Source of the DNA: Hyphomicrobiales bacterium
GTDB lineage: Bacteria > Pseudomonadota > Alphaproteobacteria > Rhizobiales > Rhizobiaceae
Direction of reading: 5' to 3'
Assembly (NCBI GenBank): GCA_900465675.1
Contig: UBJR01000021.1
Coordinates: forward strand, 1-64,000
DNA length: 64,000 nt
Made by a program: the position numbers and the translations under genes. The notes beneath the pieces were generated by a model that saw nothing but the letters and a program-made list of their open reading frames with translations, did not search any database and was not told the DNA's origin. Below, piece after piece: positions 44,542-53,983 of the stretch (positions within the stretch are counted from its first letter, which is position 1; each line of letters opens with the position of its first letter).

Positions 44542-44814
44542 GTGCGCAGATCGTTCATTCACAACGGCATGGCCGGCGCTTCCGCCGGCCGATATCGGAC
44601 CACGGCGATCAGCCGCTTTCTACACCTTGCCGCCGCTCCTGTCTTTGGCGTCATGGCTTTCCTGAATGCTGGCGATCGATCAACAATGACGATCTGTGCC
44701 AGCGACGGCGGCTCGATGCTAAGCGGGATGGTGCTGATGTATGTGCTGATGGCGATTGCCCATCTTGTCCCGTGGGTGCATCTGCTCGGCAAGCGGCACA
44801 ACCGTGACACCTGA
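44542..44814 (+). CDS. small membrane protein
   Basis: 90 residues from GTG 44542, four bases after the DUF899 stop. Two hydrophobic segments (FLHLAAAPVFGVMAFL, SMLSGMVLMYVLMAIAHLVP) predict two membrane helices. Family not recognised. ATG 44569 is an alternative start. Likely co-transcribed with DUF899. Confidence 0.6.
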   Translation: MRRSFIHNGMAGASAGRYRTTAISRFLHLAAAPVFGVMAFLNAGDRSTMTICASDGGSMLSGMVLMYVLMAIAHLVPWVHLLGKRHNRDT

Positions 44815-45525
44815 TCAGGTGTTGAATGGGAATGCTGAAGGATCCCGGGCGTTTCGCCACCTTTCCCAACGACGCCGCAGTTCGCCTTTTCGCAAGCCGA
44901 TAGGCTCTTCAAGAACTTCGGCGGCAATCATCCTATCGGTACGAAAATGGCGGAAATCGCTTCGGGTCTCACACCATGCGATCAGCATCCGATAGGCTTC
45001 AGCATAACCGAGAATGACTGGCCAAACGATCCGCTCCGTGTGCTCCCCACGCTCGCTGTGATAGCGGAGCCTGATCTTCATACCGGTGCGGATGGCGCTG
45101 CGAAGCTGCCTTGCGTCGACGATCTCTGCGGCATCGCCGGCTTTCGGCTTGGTGCCAATGCTCGGTTCAGCAATGTGGGGGCGCAGTCTTTCCGGTATGG
45201 CATCAGCGATTTTGGCAATCAGATCGCGGGCAGCAGCTGCAAGCGATGGGTCGGAATGCTGTGCAACCCACTGGGCGCCAAGCACGGCCGCCTCGATCTC
45301 ATCAGGTGTGAGCATGAGGGGCGGCATGTCGTAGTCTGAATCGAGAATATAGCCCAAGCCCGCTTCGCCAGCGATCGGGACACGTTGACCAATCAAATCG
45401 GCCATGTCCCGATAGACTGTGCGGATCGAGATCTCCAGCTCGCCGGCAAGCATGGTTGCCGTTACCGGACGCGACGAGCGACGAAGGATCTGGATGATTT
45501 GGAAAAGACGGTCGGCACGACGCAT
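44815..45525 (-). CDS. YafY-type transcriptional regulator (HTH plus WYL domain)
   Basis: 236 residues. HTH_11 at the N-terminus (ADRLFQIIQILRRSSRPVTA, GELEISIRTVYRDMADL) and a WYL-type ligand domain with IRLRYHSERGEHTERIVWPV and MLIAWCETRSDFRHFRTDRM. Its stop abuts the convergent small membrane gene at 44814/44815. Related to the regulator at 13212-13928. Divergent from the VOC gene at 45614, its probable target. Confidence 0.83.
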   Translation of the reverse strand: MRRADRLFQIIQILRRSSRPVTATMLAGELEISIRTVYRDMADLIGQRVPIAGEAGLGYILDSDYDMPPLMLTPDEIEAAVLGAQWVAQHSDPSLAAAARDLIAKIADAIPERLRPHIAEPSIGTKPKAGDAAEIVDARQLRSAIRTGMKIRLRYHSERGEHTERIVWPVILGYAEAYRMLIAWCETRSDFRHFRTDRMIAAEVLEEPIGLRKGELRRRWERWRNARDPSAFPFNT

Positions 45526-45613
45526 GGCTCACTCCTGCTGCCACCATGCTGTCAGGAGGCTTCGCTTACAAGGTCTCAATGCCGACCAAGCGGCGTTATT
45601 GGAGAGATAGATC

Positions 45614-46012
45614 ATGAGACTTGCATCCACCCGCCTTATCGTCAGCGACATCACCGCCGCCGTTTCGTTTTACGAACTGGTGACGGATACCGCCGCTGAC
45701 TGGCTGGCGCCGGTCTTTGCCGAGATAGTGACGCCTGGCGCGACATTGGCGATCGGCGCAGCCGAGACCGTGGGTCTCTTCATGGCCGGAACCGCCACGC
45801 CGGGCGCCAACCGGTCCGCGATACTCGAATTTTTGGTCGATGATATCGATGCGGAGTTCTCACGCCTTAAGAGCAATGTCGAAGTGGTGCACGAGCCAAA
45901 ACTGCTACCTTGGGGCAATCGCACCTTCCAGTTCAGAGACCCTGAGGGCACGCTAGTATCGTTCTTCATGCCCGCGACGGAAGAAGCAAGAGCTCGGTTT
46001 GGCAGCCGCTGA
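45614..46012 (+). CDS. VOC-family (glyoxalase-fold) protein
   Basis: 132 residues with one VOC module: ASTRLIVSDITAAVSFYELV, AILEFLVDDIDAEFSRLKS, and FRDPEGTLVSFFMPA. Metal-ligand residues are not obvious, as in many orphan VOC proteins. GGAGAGATAGATC precedes the ATG. Divergent from the WYL regulator across 88 bases. Confidence 0.78.
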   Translation: MRLASTRLIVSDITAAVSFYELVTDTAADWLAPVFAEIVTPGATLAIGAAETVGLFMAGTATPGANRSAILEFLVDDIDAEFSRLKSNVEVVHEPKLLPWGNRTFQFRDPEGTLVSFFMPATEEARARFGSR

Positions 46013-46362
46013 TGGCGCTCCAGACGCGAGCATTGTCAACGTTCGTGAAGCAAGAAGCGGTGCCGGATGCATATGTACGGCCAGGAAAATGCTTCACACG
46101 AAGAAGTTCTCATTTGGAAGGGAGCTGCGTCTTTTCATCGAAAAGATCTATGAAAACAATATCTATCCTAGACGCCGCGATATCGGTCGCCGAGCCTTGC
46201 TCGGGAAGGTCGACCGGATGGCCCGGTAAAAACTATCGCTGCGCGAAGGTAGGTCTTGAATGGTTCAGAATAGGCAGAATGGTGCGAAGATTCCTGTTGA
46301 CCGTCGATTGCCACCATGCGGCGCTGGGGTAAGGTTGGTTCGGGCATCATCCAGGAGACGCC
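46013..46362. other. 350-base gap without a recognised gene
   Basis: Two short plus frames overlap here (for example MLHTKKFSFGRELRLF near 46090) without family resemblance. It probably contains the promoter of the channel gene at 46363. Confidence 0.35.
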
Positions 46363-47883
46363 ATGTCAGACCCATTTTCTACGCTGATAGGCCGTGTTCT
46401 CGGTGACCCGATCTCTCAGTTCGTGACCCTTGTGGTCTTGATTCTTACAGCGAGAGTCTTTGCAAGAGGACGGCCCGCGCTGCGGTTTTCCGCTCACGTC
46501 GTGTTTTTCGTGATGCTGACGGTCCTGCTGATCGCCAACGGTGTCGCGCCATGGTCGACCGATATGACGGCCGAGGATCTGACACACCGTTTGTTTCTCG
46601 GCCTTGCGAAAACGACGTGGTGGATCGGCACTGCAATGGTCCTTGTCGCTTCGGTTCGGCTGTTTCTGATTTTCGAGCGAAATCCGAGAGAGGGCCGACT
46701 GATACAGGATCTGCTTGTAGGCATCATCTACGTCGGCGCGGCTCTCTCCATTATTGCCTTCGTCTTCAGTCTGCCGGTCGGTACCCTGATCGCCACATCC
46801 GGCGTTTTTGCAATCGTCCTTGGTCTGGCACTGCAAAGTACCCTCAACGACGTTTTTTCCGGCATCGCACTGAATCTCGGCCGGCCCTATAATGTCGGCG
46901 ACTGGATTGTGCTTGACGACAATGTTCAGGGCCGGGTGGTGGAGACGAACTGGCGCTCCACTCACCTGCTGAGCGGCACCAATGATCTGATCATCGTGCC
47001 GAACAGCGCGCTTGCGAAGGCTCGTCTGACGAACCTCACCGCTCCCGATGAGGTCCATGGCGCTACCGTGACAGTTCGAATGCTTCCAACCCGCAGCCCG
47101 GCAACGATTGAACAGGCAATGCAGGCGGTCTTGCTCAGCGCCAATTCCATTCTCAAATCTCCGCCTCCATCCGTTTCGATTGTCGGCATGGATTCATCAG
47201 GCGTCGATGTTGAGCTCTCCTTCCGCGTGTCGGGGATCTCGAAGATCGCAGCGGCACGAAATGAGATCTACGACCTTGCCTACAGGCATGCCAAAGCGGC
47301 TGGAATTCAGCTCGGTCCACCGGTAAACGCATCGGCCGGCATAGTTCAGGTTCAGGACGCGACATCCAAACACCCGGGAACTCCCTGGAGGCTCCTGAGC
47401 TCGATAGGGTTGTTCTCCACTCTGACAGAGGACGAAAGGGAGAACCTTGCGCAGGAGATGAAGCGGCTGACCTTCAAACAGGATGTCGTCATCGCTCCCC
47501 AGGACGCTGCTTTGACGTCCCTGATGATCGTGCGAAGCGGGGTGGTCGTCGTCGAGCGTGAGATTGAAGGGGTCATGAGCGAGATCACGAGATTGGCGCC
47601 TGGCGACCTGTTTGGCGAACGTGGGGTCCTCATGGGTGCGGTCGAACCGGCCAGAATGCGCGCGCTCACCTTTGTCGTCGTCTACGAAATCTCCAAAGAG
47701 GTCCTGGCAGGCGTCATGCGAGACCGTCCTGGACTTGCAGAAGAGCTCGGACTGCTATTGACGCGACGCGTCGAAAGCGAGATTCACCTTTCAAACGACT
47801 TGAGGCAATCAGCAGATCAGCACCCGACCTCGATTACAGCAAGGATCCGTCATCTCTTTCAGGTCCCACATTCGGGGCATTGA
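46363..47883 (+). CDS. mechanosensitive ion channel (MscS family) fused to a cyclic-nucleotide-binding domain
   Basis: 506 residues. Four hydrophobic segments lie in the first 160 residues (PISQFVTLVVLILTARVF, LLVGIIYVGAALSIIAFVFS), then the MscS pore/beta domain with ALQSTLNDVFSGIALNLGRP and NVGDWIVLDDNVQGRVVETN. The C-terminal third (~350-470) is a cNMP-binding fold: LAPGDLFGERGVLMG. This resembles bacterial cyclic-nucleotide-gated MscS-like channels (bCNG). It acts in the inner membrane in osmotic relief, possibly gated by cAMP. Confidence 0.85.
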   Translation: MSDPFSTLIGRVLGDPISQFVTLVVLILTARVFARGRPALRFSAHVVFFVMLTVLLIANGVAPWSTDMTAEDLTHRLFLGLAKTTWWIGTAMVLVASVRLFLIFERNPREGRLIQDLLVGIIYVGAALSIIAFVFSLPVGTLIATSGVFAIVLGLALQSTLNDVFSGIALNLGRPYNVGDWIVLDDNVQGRVVETNWRSTHLLSGTNDLIIVPNSALAKARLTNLTAPDEVHGATVTVRMLPTRSPATIEQAMQAVLLSANSILKSPPPSVSIVGMDSSGVDVELSFRVSGISKIAAARNEIYDLAYRHAKAAGIQLGPPVNASAGIVQVQDATSKHPGTPWRLLSSIGLFSTLTEDERENLAQEMKRLTFKQDVVIAPQDAALTSLMIVRSGVVVVEREIEGVMSEITRLAPGDLFGERGVLMGAVEPARMRALTFVVVYEISKEVLAGVMRDRPGLAEELGLLLTRRVESEIHLSNDLRQSADQHPTSITARIRHLFQVPHSGH

Positions 47884-48038
47884 GGCCGCCTCCACCGCGA
47901 CCTCCGATTTGACCGCGATGGACAACAATGCCATTCTTCAAAACCTGAAAGCAGGTGAAGCATCCCCAGCACCACTTGTCGTCGCATCGCAATCGATTTC
48001 CAGCATCACAGAAAAACTGAAACGACGGAGAGTTTTTC

Positions 48039-49085
48039 ATGCCGGGTTCGCAGCATTCCGCTCTCGGATCCCTCGTGCTGATCAGTGCAGTCGTGGGCTT
48101 CAGCGTCGGCGCCTTTGCATACACTGCCGGATGGCTCACACCCGGACGCCTAACATCTATGGAGCTTGTGGCCGCTCTGGCGCCTCCTGGCGGACCCGCG
48201 CTGGGGCATCGGAGAAATCATGCGAAGGGGGTGTGCTTCACGGGCAACTTCGAAGCCAATGGCAACGCTGTCGCGCTTTCGAAGGCACCGTTGTTCATCG
48301 CGGGACGATATCCGGTTCTCGGACGTTTCAACCTCGCAACGCCTGATCCCAACGCAGCAGATCCTACCGTGCGCGTGCGCGGCATCGGTATGCAAATTTC
48401 AGCTCCGGACGGTAACGTCTGGCGCATGGCGCTGATTGACCCGCCTGTCTTCGCGGTTTCGACGCCGCAGGGATTTTATGACCTGCTCGAGGCTTCAAAG
48501 AGCAAGAACCCTGATGCCATGAAGGGCTTTGTGGCAGCACATCCCGAATTTGCCGCATTCGGCGAGTGGGCAAGCAAGGCCCCTTGGACAGCCAGCTATG
48601 CCGAGGTGACCTTCAATAGCCTGAATGCATTCATCTTTACGAATGGTGACGGGGCCAAGAACGCGGTGCGTTGGTCACTGCGGCCCGAAACTCAGCCTGT
48701 GACGATCGCAGTTGAGGATTTCGCAAAGTTGGGCCCCAATCATCTTGAAGAGGACATCATCGACCGTGTATCCAAGTCGCCCCAGCGCTGGACCCTTGTT
48801 CTGACAGTCGCCGACCCTTCAGATCCAACATCCGATCCGACAAAGGCCTGGCCGCCTGAACGAAGGACGGTGGAAGCTGGAACGCTTGTGGTGGAAAAAA
48901 TCGAGCAAGAGGCGGACGGCCTGTGCCGGGATATCAATTTCGACCCGACAGTTCTGCCGGACGGCATCGAGGTTTCCGATGATCCATTTCCTGCAGCACG
49001 ATCGGCTGCCTATGCCAGATCCTATGATCTTCGAACCAGTGAAGCGAGCCAGTACCCCCGAACAGCAGCGAGCGCGAAACCATGA
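48039..49085 (+). CDS. catalase-related peroxidase (SrpA type)
   Basis: 348 residues with an N-terminal anchor/signal (ALGSLVLISAVVGFSVGAFA). The catalase core is short: HRRNHAKGVCFTGNFEAN carries the distal His, RFNLATPDPNAADPTVRVRG and GMQISAPDG follow, and the proximal heme-ligand Tyr lies near AAYARSYDL. Such SrpA-like enzymes lack most of the classical catalase C-terminus. Periplasmic or membrane-bound heme peroxidase, coupled to a cytochrome b561 by a four-base overlap. Confidence 0.83.
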   Translation: MPGSQHSALGSLVLISAVVGFSVGAFAYTAGWLTPGRLTSMELVAALAPPGGPALGHRRNHAKGVCFTGNFEANGNAVALSKAPLFIAGRYPVLGRFNLATPDPNAADPTVRVRGIGMQISAPDGNVWRMALIDPPVFAVSTPQGFYDLLEASKSKNPDAMKGFVAAHPEFAAFGEWASKAPWTASYAEVTFNSLNAFIFTNGDGAKNAVRWSLRPETQPVTIAVEDFAKLGPNHLEEDIIDRVSKSPQRWTLVLTVADPSDPTSDPTKAWPPERRTVEAGTLVVEKIEQEADGLCRDINFDPTVLPDGIEVSDDPFPAARSAAYARSYDLRTSEASQYPRTAASAKP

Positions 49086-49618
49086 CCGGCATCACAACAC
49101 GTTTCTCTGCCGCCCAGCGTCTTTTGCACTGGCTGATGGCTGTCGGAATTCTGGCCATGCTATTCATCGGCGTCGGGATGGTCACGACGATCGGTCAGCG
49201 GTACGTTGCGCTGCTGGTGACACACAAGACTCTGGGAATCCTCATCCTCGTTCTCGCCCTGGTTCGTCTTGTGGTCCGTTTCATATCGGGTGCCCCGGCT
49301 CTGCCACCAGATCTACCGCTGCCGATGAAACTCGCTGCCCATCTGTCGCATCTTGCATTATACCTGCTGATGATCGCCATGCCGCTCATTGGTTGGGCGA
49401 TGATGTCGGCAGCGGCCTATCCGATTGTGCTCTATGGCGGTGTCCGTCTTCCCCCGATCCTGCCGCAGAGCGCGAGCCTGCACGCTATGCTCTGGAGCGC
49501 ACATTTCTATCTGGCCTTCGCGTTTTTCGCACTCGTCGTGATGCATCTCGCGGCCGCACTGTTTCACGGTTTGGTTCGCCGCGACGGGGTTCTTCAGGCA
49601 ATGTTGCCAGGCAAATAG
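49082..49618 (+). CDS. cytochrome b561-type membrane protein
   Basis: 178 residues with four membrane helices and paired heme His: RFSAAQRLLHWLMAVGILAM, LLVTHKTLGILILVLALVRL, HLSHLALYLLMIAMPLIGWA and FYLAFAFFALVVMHLAAAL. Likely delivers electrons from quinol to the peroxidase encoded just upstream, whose stop overlaps this start as ATGA. A distant relative of the protein at 17506-18012. Confidence 0.85.
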   Translation: MTGITTRFSAAQRLLHWLMAVGILAMLFIGVGMVTTIGQRYVALLVTHKTLGILILVLALVRLVVRFISGAPALPPDLPLPMKLAAHLSHLALYLLMIAMPLIGWAMMSAAAYPIVLYGGVRLPPILPQSASLHAMLWSAHFYLAFAFFALVVMHLAAALFHGLVRRDGVLQAMLPGK

Positions 49619-49754
49619 TGCCTTTGCTTGGACGGCGGTATCTCACGAGATGTGAATAAGAACGCGTACGTGTCTCGGAGAAACGCCAATCGGACGATGC
49701 CGTTTCATTCGCGGTCAGCCGCTAACGTTTCGCAAGGTATCCGGTGTGCTCGGG

Positions 49755-50345
49755 CTATCTTGATGCCACCTCGCTAGACGCACGCGGACCCTCGCAAGCC
49801 CTTCGCGGGCCGTCATAGGGCTGGTAGGTGTTGTCCTCGACACGGTATGACTGGTAACGGGCAGAGCACCATGAGGCGGCCGCGGCCGTCACGGACGTAG
49901 GCTGGACACTTTCAGTAGCCGTAACGGTGGTCGAAGGACCGCTTTCATAAGGCGAGTAGCAGGCACGAGTCTGGCCGCTGAACGAGCGGTAAGTATTGGT
50001 CTTCGCATCGAAGGAGCGATAGCGGTCAATGCACCAGCTCAAATGCTGGCTCGACATTGCCGTGTTCACGACTGGTGCGGCGACTGTGGCCGGGCCTTTG
50101 GCAAGACCCGTCTTTGCAGATGGTTGCGCGAGGGCGTATGTCGAAAACTGAGCCGGAACCCTTTCGAACGACTGAGCCGACCGATCAATCCTGACTGGCG
50201 CTGTAGTCCACAGGTCCGATGCGGTTTCACTTGCGAATGTATGGCGTTCGGGCGCTGCCATAATTATAGACGCGATCGAGGCTGCCGCAATGCAGGAGCC
50301 GACCGCGCAGGTGATTCCAGAACCCAACAATGCGATGGTCTTCAT
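49755..50345 (-). CDS. BA14K-like secreted protein
   Basis: 196 residues from ATG 50345 with an N-terminal signal or anchor (ALLGSGITCAVGSCIAAASI). Two copies of the BA14K motif lie in the C-terminal half: WCIDRYRSFDAKTNTYRSF and WCSARYQSYRVEDNTYQPY, each closed by R-x-C. BA14K proteins are alphaproteobacterial cell-envelope proteins, lectin-like in Brucella. The longer frame is rejected since the signal starts here. Confidence 0.72.
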   Translation of the reverse strand: MKTIALLGSGITCAVGSCIAAASIASIIMAAPERHTFASETASDLWTTAPVRIDRSAQSFERVPAQFSTYALAQPSAKTGLAKGPATVAAPVVNTAMSSQHLSWCIDRYRSFDAKTNTYRSFSGQTRACYSPYESGPSTTVTATESVQPTSVTAAAASWCSARYQSYRVEDNTYQPYDGPRRACEGPRASSEVASR

Positions 50346-50620
50346 GACGTCCCCGAGGCAAAATAATCTTGTTGGATCAGAGAACGCGAGACGCTGAAAA
50401 TCGTTCACTGTCGGGAGAGATAATCGTTGACGATCGAGACCGACAGTAGGTGCTGCGATGCGATTGTCAGTTTCAGAACAGTCGGCGGACCTGCAGATTT
50501 TCCATCCTCCAACAATGAAGGAACTGTCCATAGACCACACGAGCCACATTCGTCTGCCATGCTCTGAACTGACGCCGGCGGCGCTCCGGGCGCCACGATC
50601 TATGGTGCTGACGACCATAG

Positions 50621-50797
50621 GTCGGCAAGATTGACCACATTCACGGCTGCAATGTTGGCGGCTCAGCGGTTTTTGGCGTCGAGCCCGTTGCCGTCCCGAC
50701 TTCGGACCTCGAGTTCGACGAAGACGGCGACATCTATGTGGTCACGAGCTGGACTAAAGATCGGCTCAAGACGATGCCCGAGCAGACAAGGTTGCTT
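50621..50797 (+). pseudogene. PRC-barrel domain fragment
   Basis: A frame opening right after a TAG reads VGKIDHIHGCNVGGSAVFG, then VEPVAVPTSDLEFDEDGDIY and VVTSWTKDRLKTMPE, matching the second half of a PRC-barrel protein. No start codon or first half is present. The frame stays open to 51088 with no further sense. Confidence 0.5.
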
Positions 50798-51135
50798 CCT
50801 CTCCGGCGCGTTGAGGTTTACAATGTCTGGGATACATTTTGCGAAAGTCTTCTGAAAACCGCCAATGACGGAACCAGCGCCTGTGAACTGATGGCGGGCT
50901 CCTCCGTGTGCGTTGCCTCAACTCTCTGGTGGCGCAGACGAGCATTGTCTTGGCTCGCGCTTCTACCCAGTCTTTTCTCACATCTGGAAGGGACACATTC
51001 ATGGTTGCCATTCGAGTGTCCATTGCAGGAGCGGATACCGCTGATGGGGTCGAAAAATGGCTGCCGGATTGGCTTATGCGTGTGCTAAGAACGACGACAT
51101 TGACGTGTGAAAATAGATCTGCCCGGAAAATCTGC

Positions 51136-51534
51136 ATGCCTACAATCAAGATTGCTGAACTCGATGGCGAATACGCGATAGTTCAATTGGACGCCACTGC
51201 AGAGTTGCCCGGATGGTGGTCCGGACCAGGTTTTGGATCTGTAAGCCGCGGGGACGACGAACTATCGATCGTATGCTTGGCTGACCGTGTGCCTGGCGGC
51301 GTTTCCAAAGACGGCGGGTGGACGGCTTTCAAGTTCATTGGCCCGTTCGCGTTCGGGGAGACGGGCATCGTCCTGTCGGTCATACGCCCACTTTCGGAAA
51401 ATGGTGTCGGTATATTCTTGGTATCCACCTTCAATGGCGACTACCTGTTGCTGAAGCAGCAGGACGTTGAGCGGTCGCGAGGTCTGTTGTTGGAAGCAGG
51501 ACACGAGCTCGTCTCGCTGGCACCCGCTTTCTAA
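51136..51534 (+). CDS. ACT-domain protein
   Basis: 132 residues from ATG 51136 (MPTIKIAELDGEYAIVQLDA). The second half (DGGWTAFKFIGPFAFGETG, GIFLVSTFNGDYLLLKQQDV) is the ACT fold as found in small CASTOR/ACT_7-type proteins that bind amino acids. The longer frame from 50908 lacks sense before this Met. No neighbour shows its partner. Confidence 0.68.
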   Translation: MPTIKIAELDGEYAIVQLDATAELPGWWSGPGFGSVSRGDDELSIVCLADRVPGGVSKDGGWTAFKFIGPFAFGETGIVLSVIRPLSENGVGIFLVSTFNGDYLLLKQQDVERSRGLLLEAGHELVSLAPAF

Positions 51535-51613
51535 AGTCTCACCCGCGGCCGCCGGCGGGGCCAAGCATCCCGGTCGATGGTTCACAGCCTCCGATTCCCC
51601 AAACTGGGGATTC

Positions 51614-52591
51614 TCAAAACCATCCCCGCCGCCAGAACCAGACGAGAGGCGCGATGGCGCTCAGGATGATGACCGTCCAGGCAAACGGGTAACCCCACTC
51701 CCAGCCCAACTCCGGCATGAACTTGAAATTCATGCCCCATATGCCGGCCATCAGGGTCGGTGGCACACCGACCACCGAGGCGATCGTCAGCACTTTGAAG
51801 ATGTCGTTCTGCTCGATGGTGATGAAACCGAGGACTGCGTCCAGGAGAAATTGGGTCTTGTCCGAAAGATGCGTTTCGTAATCGCTCAATGAGGAGACGT
51901 CCTTGGTCACAGCGTGCAGCTGGTCGCGGAATTCGTCCGACAGCATCTCGTGACACACATCCAAAGTAAATGAAGCCATCCTGCCAACGCCGAGCAGGAC
52001 ATCGCGGGCCTTCGAGGATCGATCGCCGAGCGCGCCGACTTTGGAAAGCGCGCGGCGCAGCGTAAAGTTGGCACTGCGGGGAGAGGCCGAACCTTTGAGA
52101 TTTCCTTTGAAGACCGTCCGGGACACCTGGTCTACTGCGGCGGCCAGATGCTCAAGAACATCAGCACCACGGTCGACGATGGCCTCCAGCAGCGCCACGA
52201 AAACACCCATGCCGCTGGCAAGCGTTTCATCGTGTTTTATCCGTTCCGCAACAGCATCGAAAGCCGGCAAGTCGTCGAAGCGGATGGTCACCAGAAAGTC
52301 AGGGCCGACGATAAAGCCTGCCGGCGAGAGCTCGGCGTGCTCGGTTGTAGCATGACCAACGACGGGTGCGCTGAGGTAAAGCCGGTCTCCCTCTTTGGAA
52401 AGCCTGCTCGATACTTCAATTTCGCTCAGGGCATCGCGTGTTGGAACTCTTACCCTTGCACGCCGCTCGACGAATGCGATCTCCTCTTCGTCGGGATCGA
52501 GGAGGTCCATCCAGATGACGTGACCAGGCAATGAGTCATCGGCTGCACCTGCCCTGACGGCTCCGTCAATGTCGCGATAGATTTTCAGCAA
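51614..52591 (-). CDS. corA: CorA-family magnesium/divalent cation transporter
   Basis: 325 residues. A soluble N-terminal funnel (VIWMDLLDPDEEEIAFVERR at its start) is followed by a long helix with KTQFLLDAVLGFITIEQND and two C-terminal membrane helices. The GMN signature occurs in AGIWGMNFKFMPELGW, and the second helix (FAWTVIILSAIAPLVWFW) ends in basic residues. Pentameric inner-membrane channel for Mg2+ or related ions. TTG start after AGGAG. Confidence 0.88.
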   Translation of the reverse strand: MLKIYRDIDGAVRAGAADDSLPGHVIWMDLLDPDEEEIAFVERRARVRVPTRDALSEIEVSSRLSKEGDRLYLSAPVVGHATTEHAELSPAGFIVGPDFLVTIRFDDLPAFDAVAERIKHDETLASGMGVFVALLEAIVDRGADVLEHLAAAVDQVSRTVFKGNLKGSASPRSANFTLRRALSKVGALGDRSSKARDVLLGVGRMASFTLDVCHEMLSDEFRDQLHAVTKDVSSLSDYETHLSDKTQFLLDAVLGFITIEQNDIFKVLTIASVVGVPPTLMAGIWGMNFKFMPELGWEWGYPFAWTVIILSAIAPLVWFWRRGWF

Positions 52592-52672
52592 AGTCGGCTC
52601 CTGAGGGCGGCGATTGCAGGAATAGATACGATGTCGTTGCCTCAGCCGCGAGGTGCCAAAAGGTCGCCGGGT

Positions 52673-53122
52673 CTATTTTGGGGGCCGCCAGTCAGCGTCG
52701 TCGGTTGCCTTCGGAAACAGCTGGGTCACGTTGGAACCGGTCGTCTTGTTGACCTGACGCGCCGTCCGTGTGCTTTGCCGGCTTTCCCCCGAGCTTTGCA
52801 GGACGCGGACAAAGCCCTCCCTCTGCCGATAATAATCAGGCTTGTCGGGCATACGAAGCTCGTACTCGCTGACCAGACGGTCGATCAGGTCCATCGCTTG
52901 CGCCGCAAGGACTGCGTAGCCTTCCCGCCGGCGCTCGAAGAAGCCATCAAAATTTCGAGCCGAGAGATCGAGCGCATCAAGGGCACGTCCCAAGTTAAGG
53001 ACGCGATTGCCAAGCCACATGATTTCATCGGCAATTTCCTCATCAAGGAGCTCCAAGCGATCCGGCGACGGCAACGCCAGGACCGGATCGGGAATGTGGA
53101 AGACGAACTCGTCCTCGTTCAT
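52673..53122 (-). CDS. hypothetical protein, 149 residues
   Basis: Family not recognised. Acidic N-terminus (MNEDEFVFHIPDPVLALPSP), helical middle (EEIADEIMWLGNRVLNLGRA), basic disordered C-terminus. Its ATG overlaps the stop of the upstream 75-residue gene by four bases. Confidence 0.6.
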   Translation of the reverse strand: MNEDEFVFHIPDPVLALPSPDRLELLDEEIADEIMWLGNRVLNLGRALDALDLSARNFDGFFERRREGYAVLAAQAMDLIDRLVSEYELRMPDKPDYYRQREGFVRVLQSSGESRQSTRTARQVNKTTGSNVTQLFPKATDDADWRPPK

Positions 53123-53346
53123 CGGATTGATTCCGGGGTGTCGTGAACGGCTGAATAGCTCGACCCCACGAAGTCGTCCAAAGCCAGAACCGCCTGCATG
53201 GCCGCGCTTCGTTCATCAGAGGCTGAGCGCCTGCGGGAAAGGACGGACGTAAAAGTGGGAATCAGCGCCCCAAGTGTGACGCGACCTGCCCCAAGGATCG
53301 CTCCAATTGCCAGCAGGCCCTGTGAAGTCTCGAAAAATTGCTGCAA
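53119..53346 (-). CDS. small membrane-anchored hypothetical protein, 75 residues
   Basis: TTG start with GAGGTG upstream. One hydrophobic segment near the N-terminus (GLLAIGAILGAGRVTLGALI) predicts a membrane anchor; the rest is polar. Coupled to the 149-residue gene by ATGA overlap. Function unknown. Confidence 0.55.
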   Translation of the reverse strand: MQQFFETSQGLLAIGAILGAGRVTLGALIPTFTSVLSRRRSASDERSAAMQAVLALDDFVGSSYSAVHDTPESIR

Positions 53347-53605
53347 TGATCACCTCGTTACTCAAGGAGCTTAGCGGCAGAGATTCAAAATCGAATCGTC
53401 TCCAGTCTGCCCATCGTGCGCCGCGATCGTTGTGGCACAAAGCCAAAGGTGAGATCCCACAAGCGGCCGGACCACCGCGACCGTGTTTGCCTCCAGCCGG
53501 AGACACACTGAAGGTCATATGGCACTCCGTTCGCGACTTTCTGCGGGAGGGCATTGACCAACCCGTTGCCGAGCACGATTTATTCGGCACTAGGAGCCCG
53601 TCGTC

Positions 53606-53983
53606 ATGCTTGTCACCGTCTTTATCTTTATTTTTACAGTACTCGGCGTGCTGGCCGCTCGCTACCTCGTCGTCAAAACGAAACTGACGGAAAAGTCTAT
53701 CGACGATGCGATTTCGCGAAGAATGCGGACTTCACCGGCGATGTTGGAAATGCGCAATCTCCACGAAATGAATGGCGTCATGCGCAATCTCCTGATCGAT
53801 CTTGTTGAAACCGATGAGCTCGCATCCCGGGCCGGCGGCACAGATGTGACGCCTGGTGACAAGAGGCGGCTGTTGTCGCTTCGAGATGCTCGCAGGCGCG
53901 AGGTCTGCGCTGAAACCATTGTGTTCTTGAAGCAGACGGGAGGTCTTCCGGCTTCAACGAAAACAAGCCAGACCAAGGGTTGA
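53606..53983 (+). CDS. membrane-anchored hypothetical protein, 125 residues
   Basis: ATG 53606 after GGAGCCCGTCGTC. A single N-terminal membrane helix (LVTVFIFIFTVLGVLAARYL) is followed by a soluble, charged helical domain (DDAISRRMRTSPAMLEMRNL). Family not recognised. Divergent from the pair at 52673-53346; the 260-base gap between them has no convincing gene. Confidence 0.6.
   Translation: MLVTVFIFIFTVLGVLAARYLVVKTKLTEKSIDDAISRRMRTSPAMLEMRNLHEMNGVMRNLLIDLVETDELASRAGGTDVTPGDKRRLLSLRDARRREVCAETIVFLKQTGGLPASTKTSQTKG

Noticed and set aside
53307..53687. A 126-codon plus frame overlapping the 53606 gene
   Set aside because: Pro/Ser/Arg-rich translation without motif; the 53606 gene has a ribosome-binding site and a clean membrane helix in another frame.
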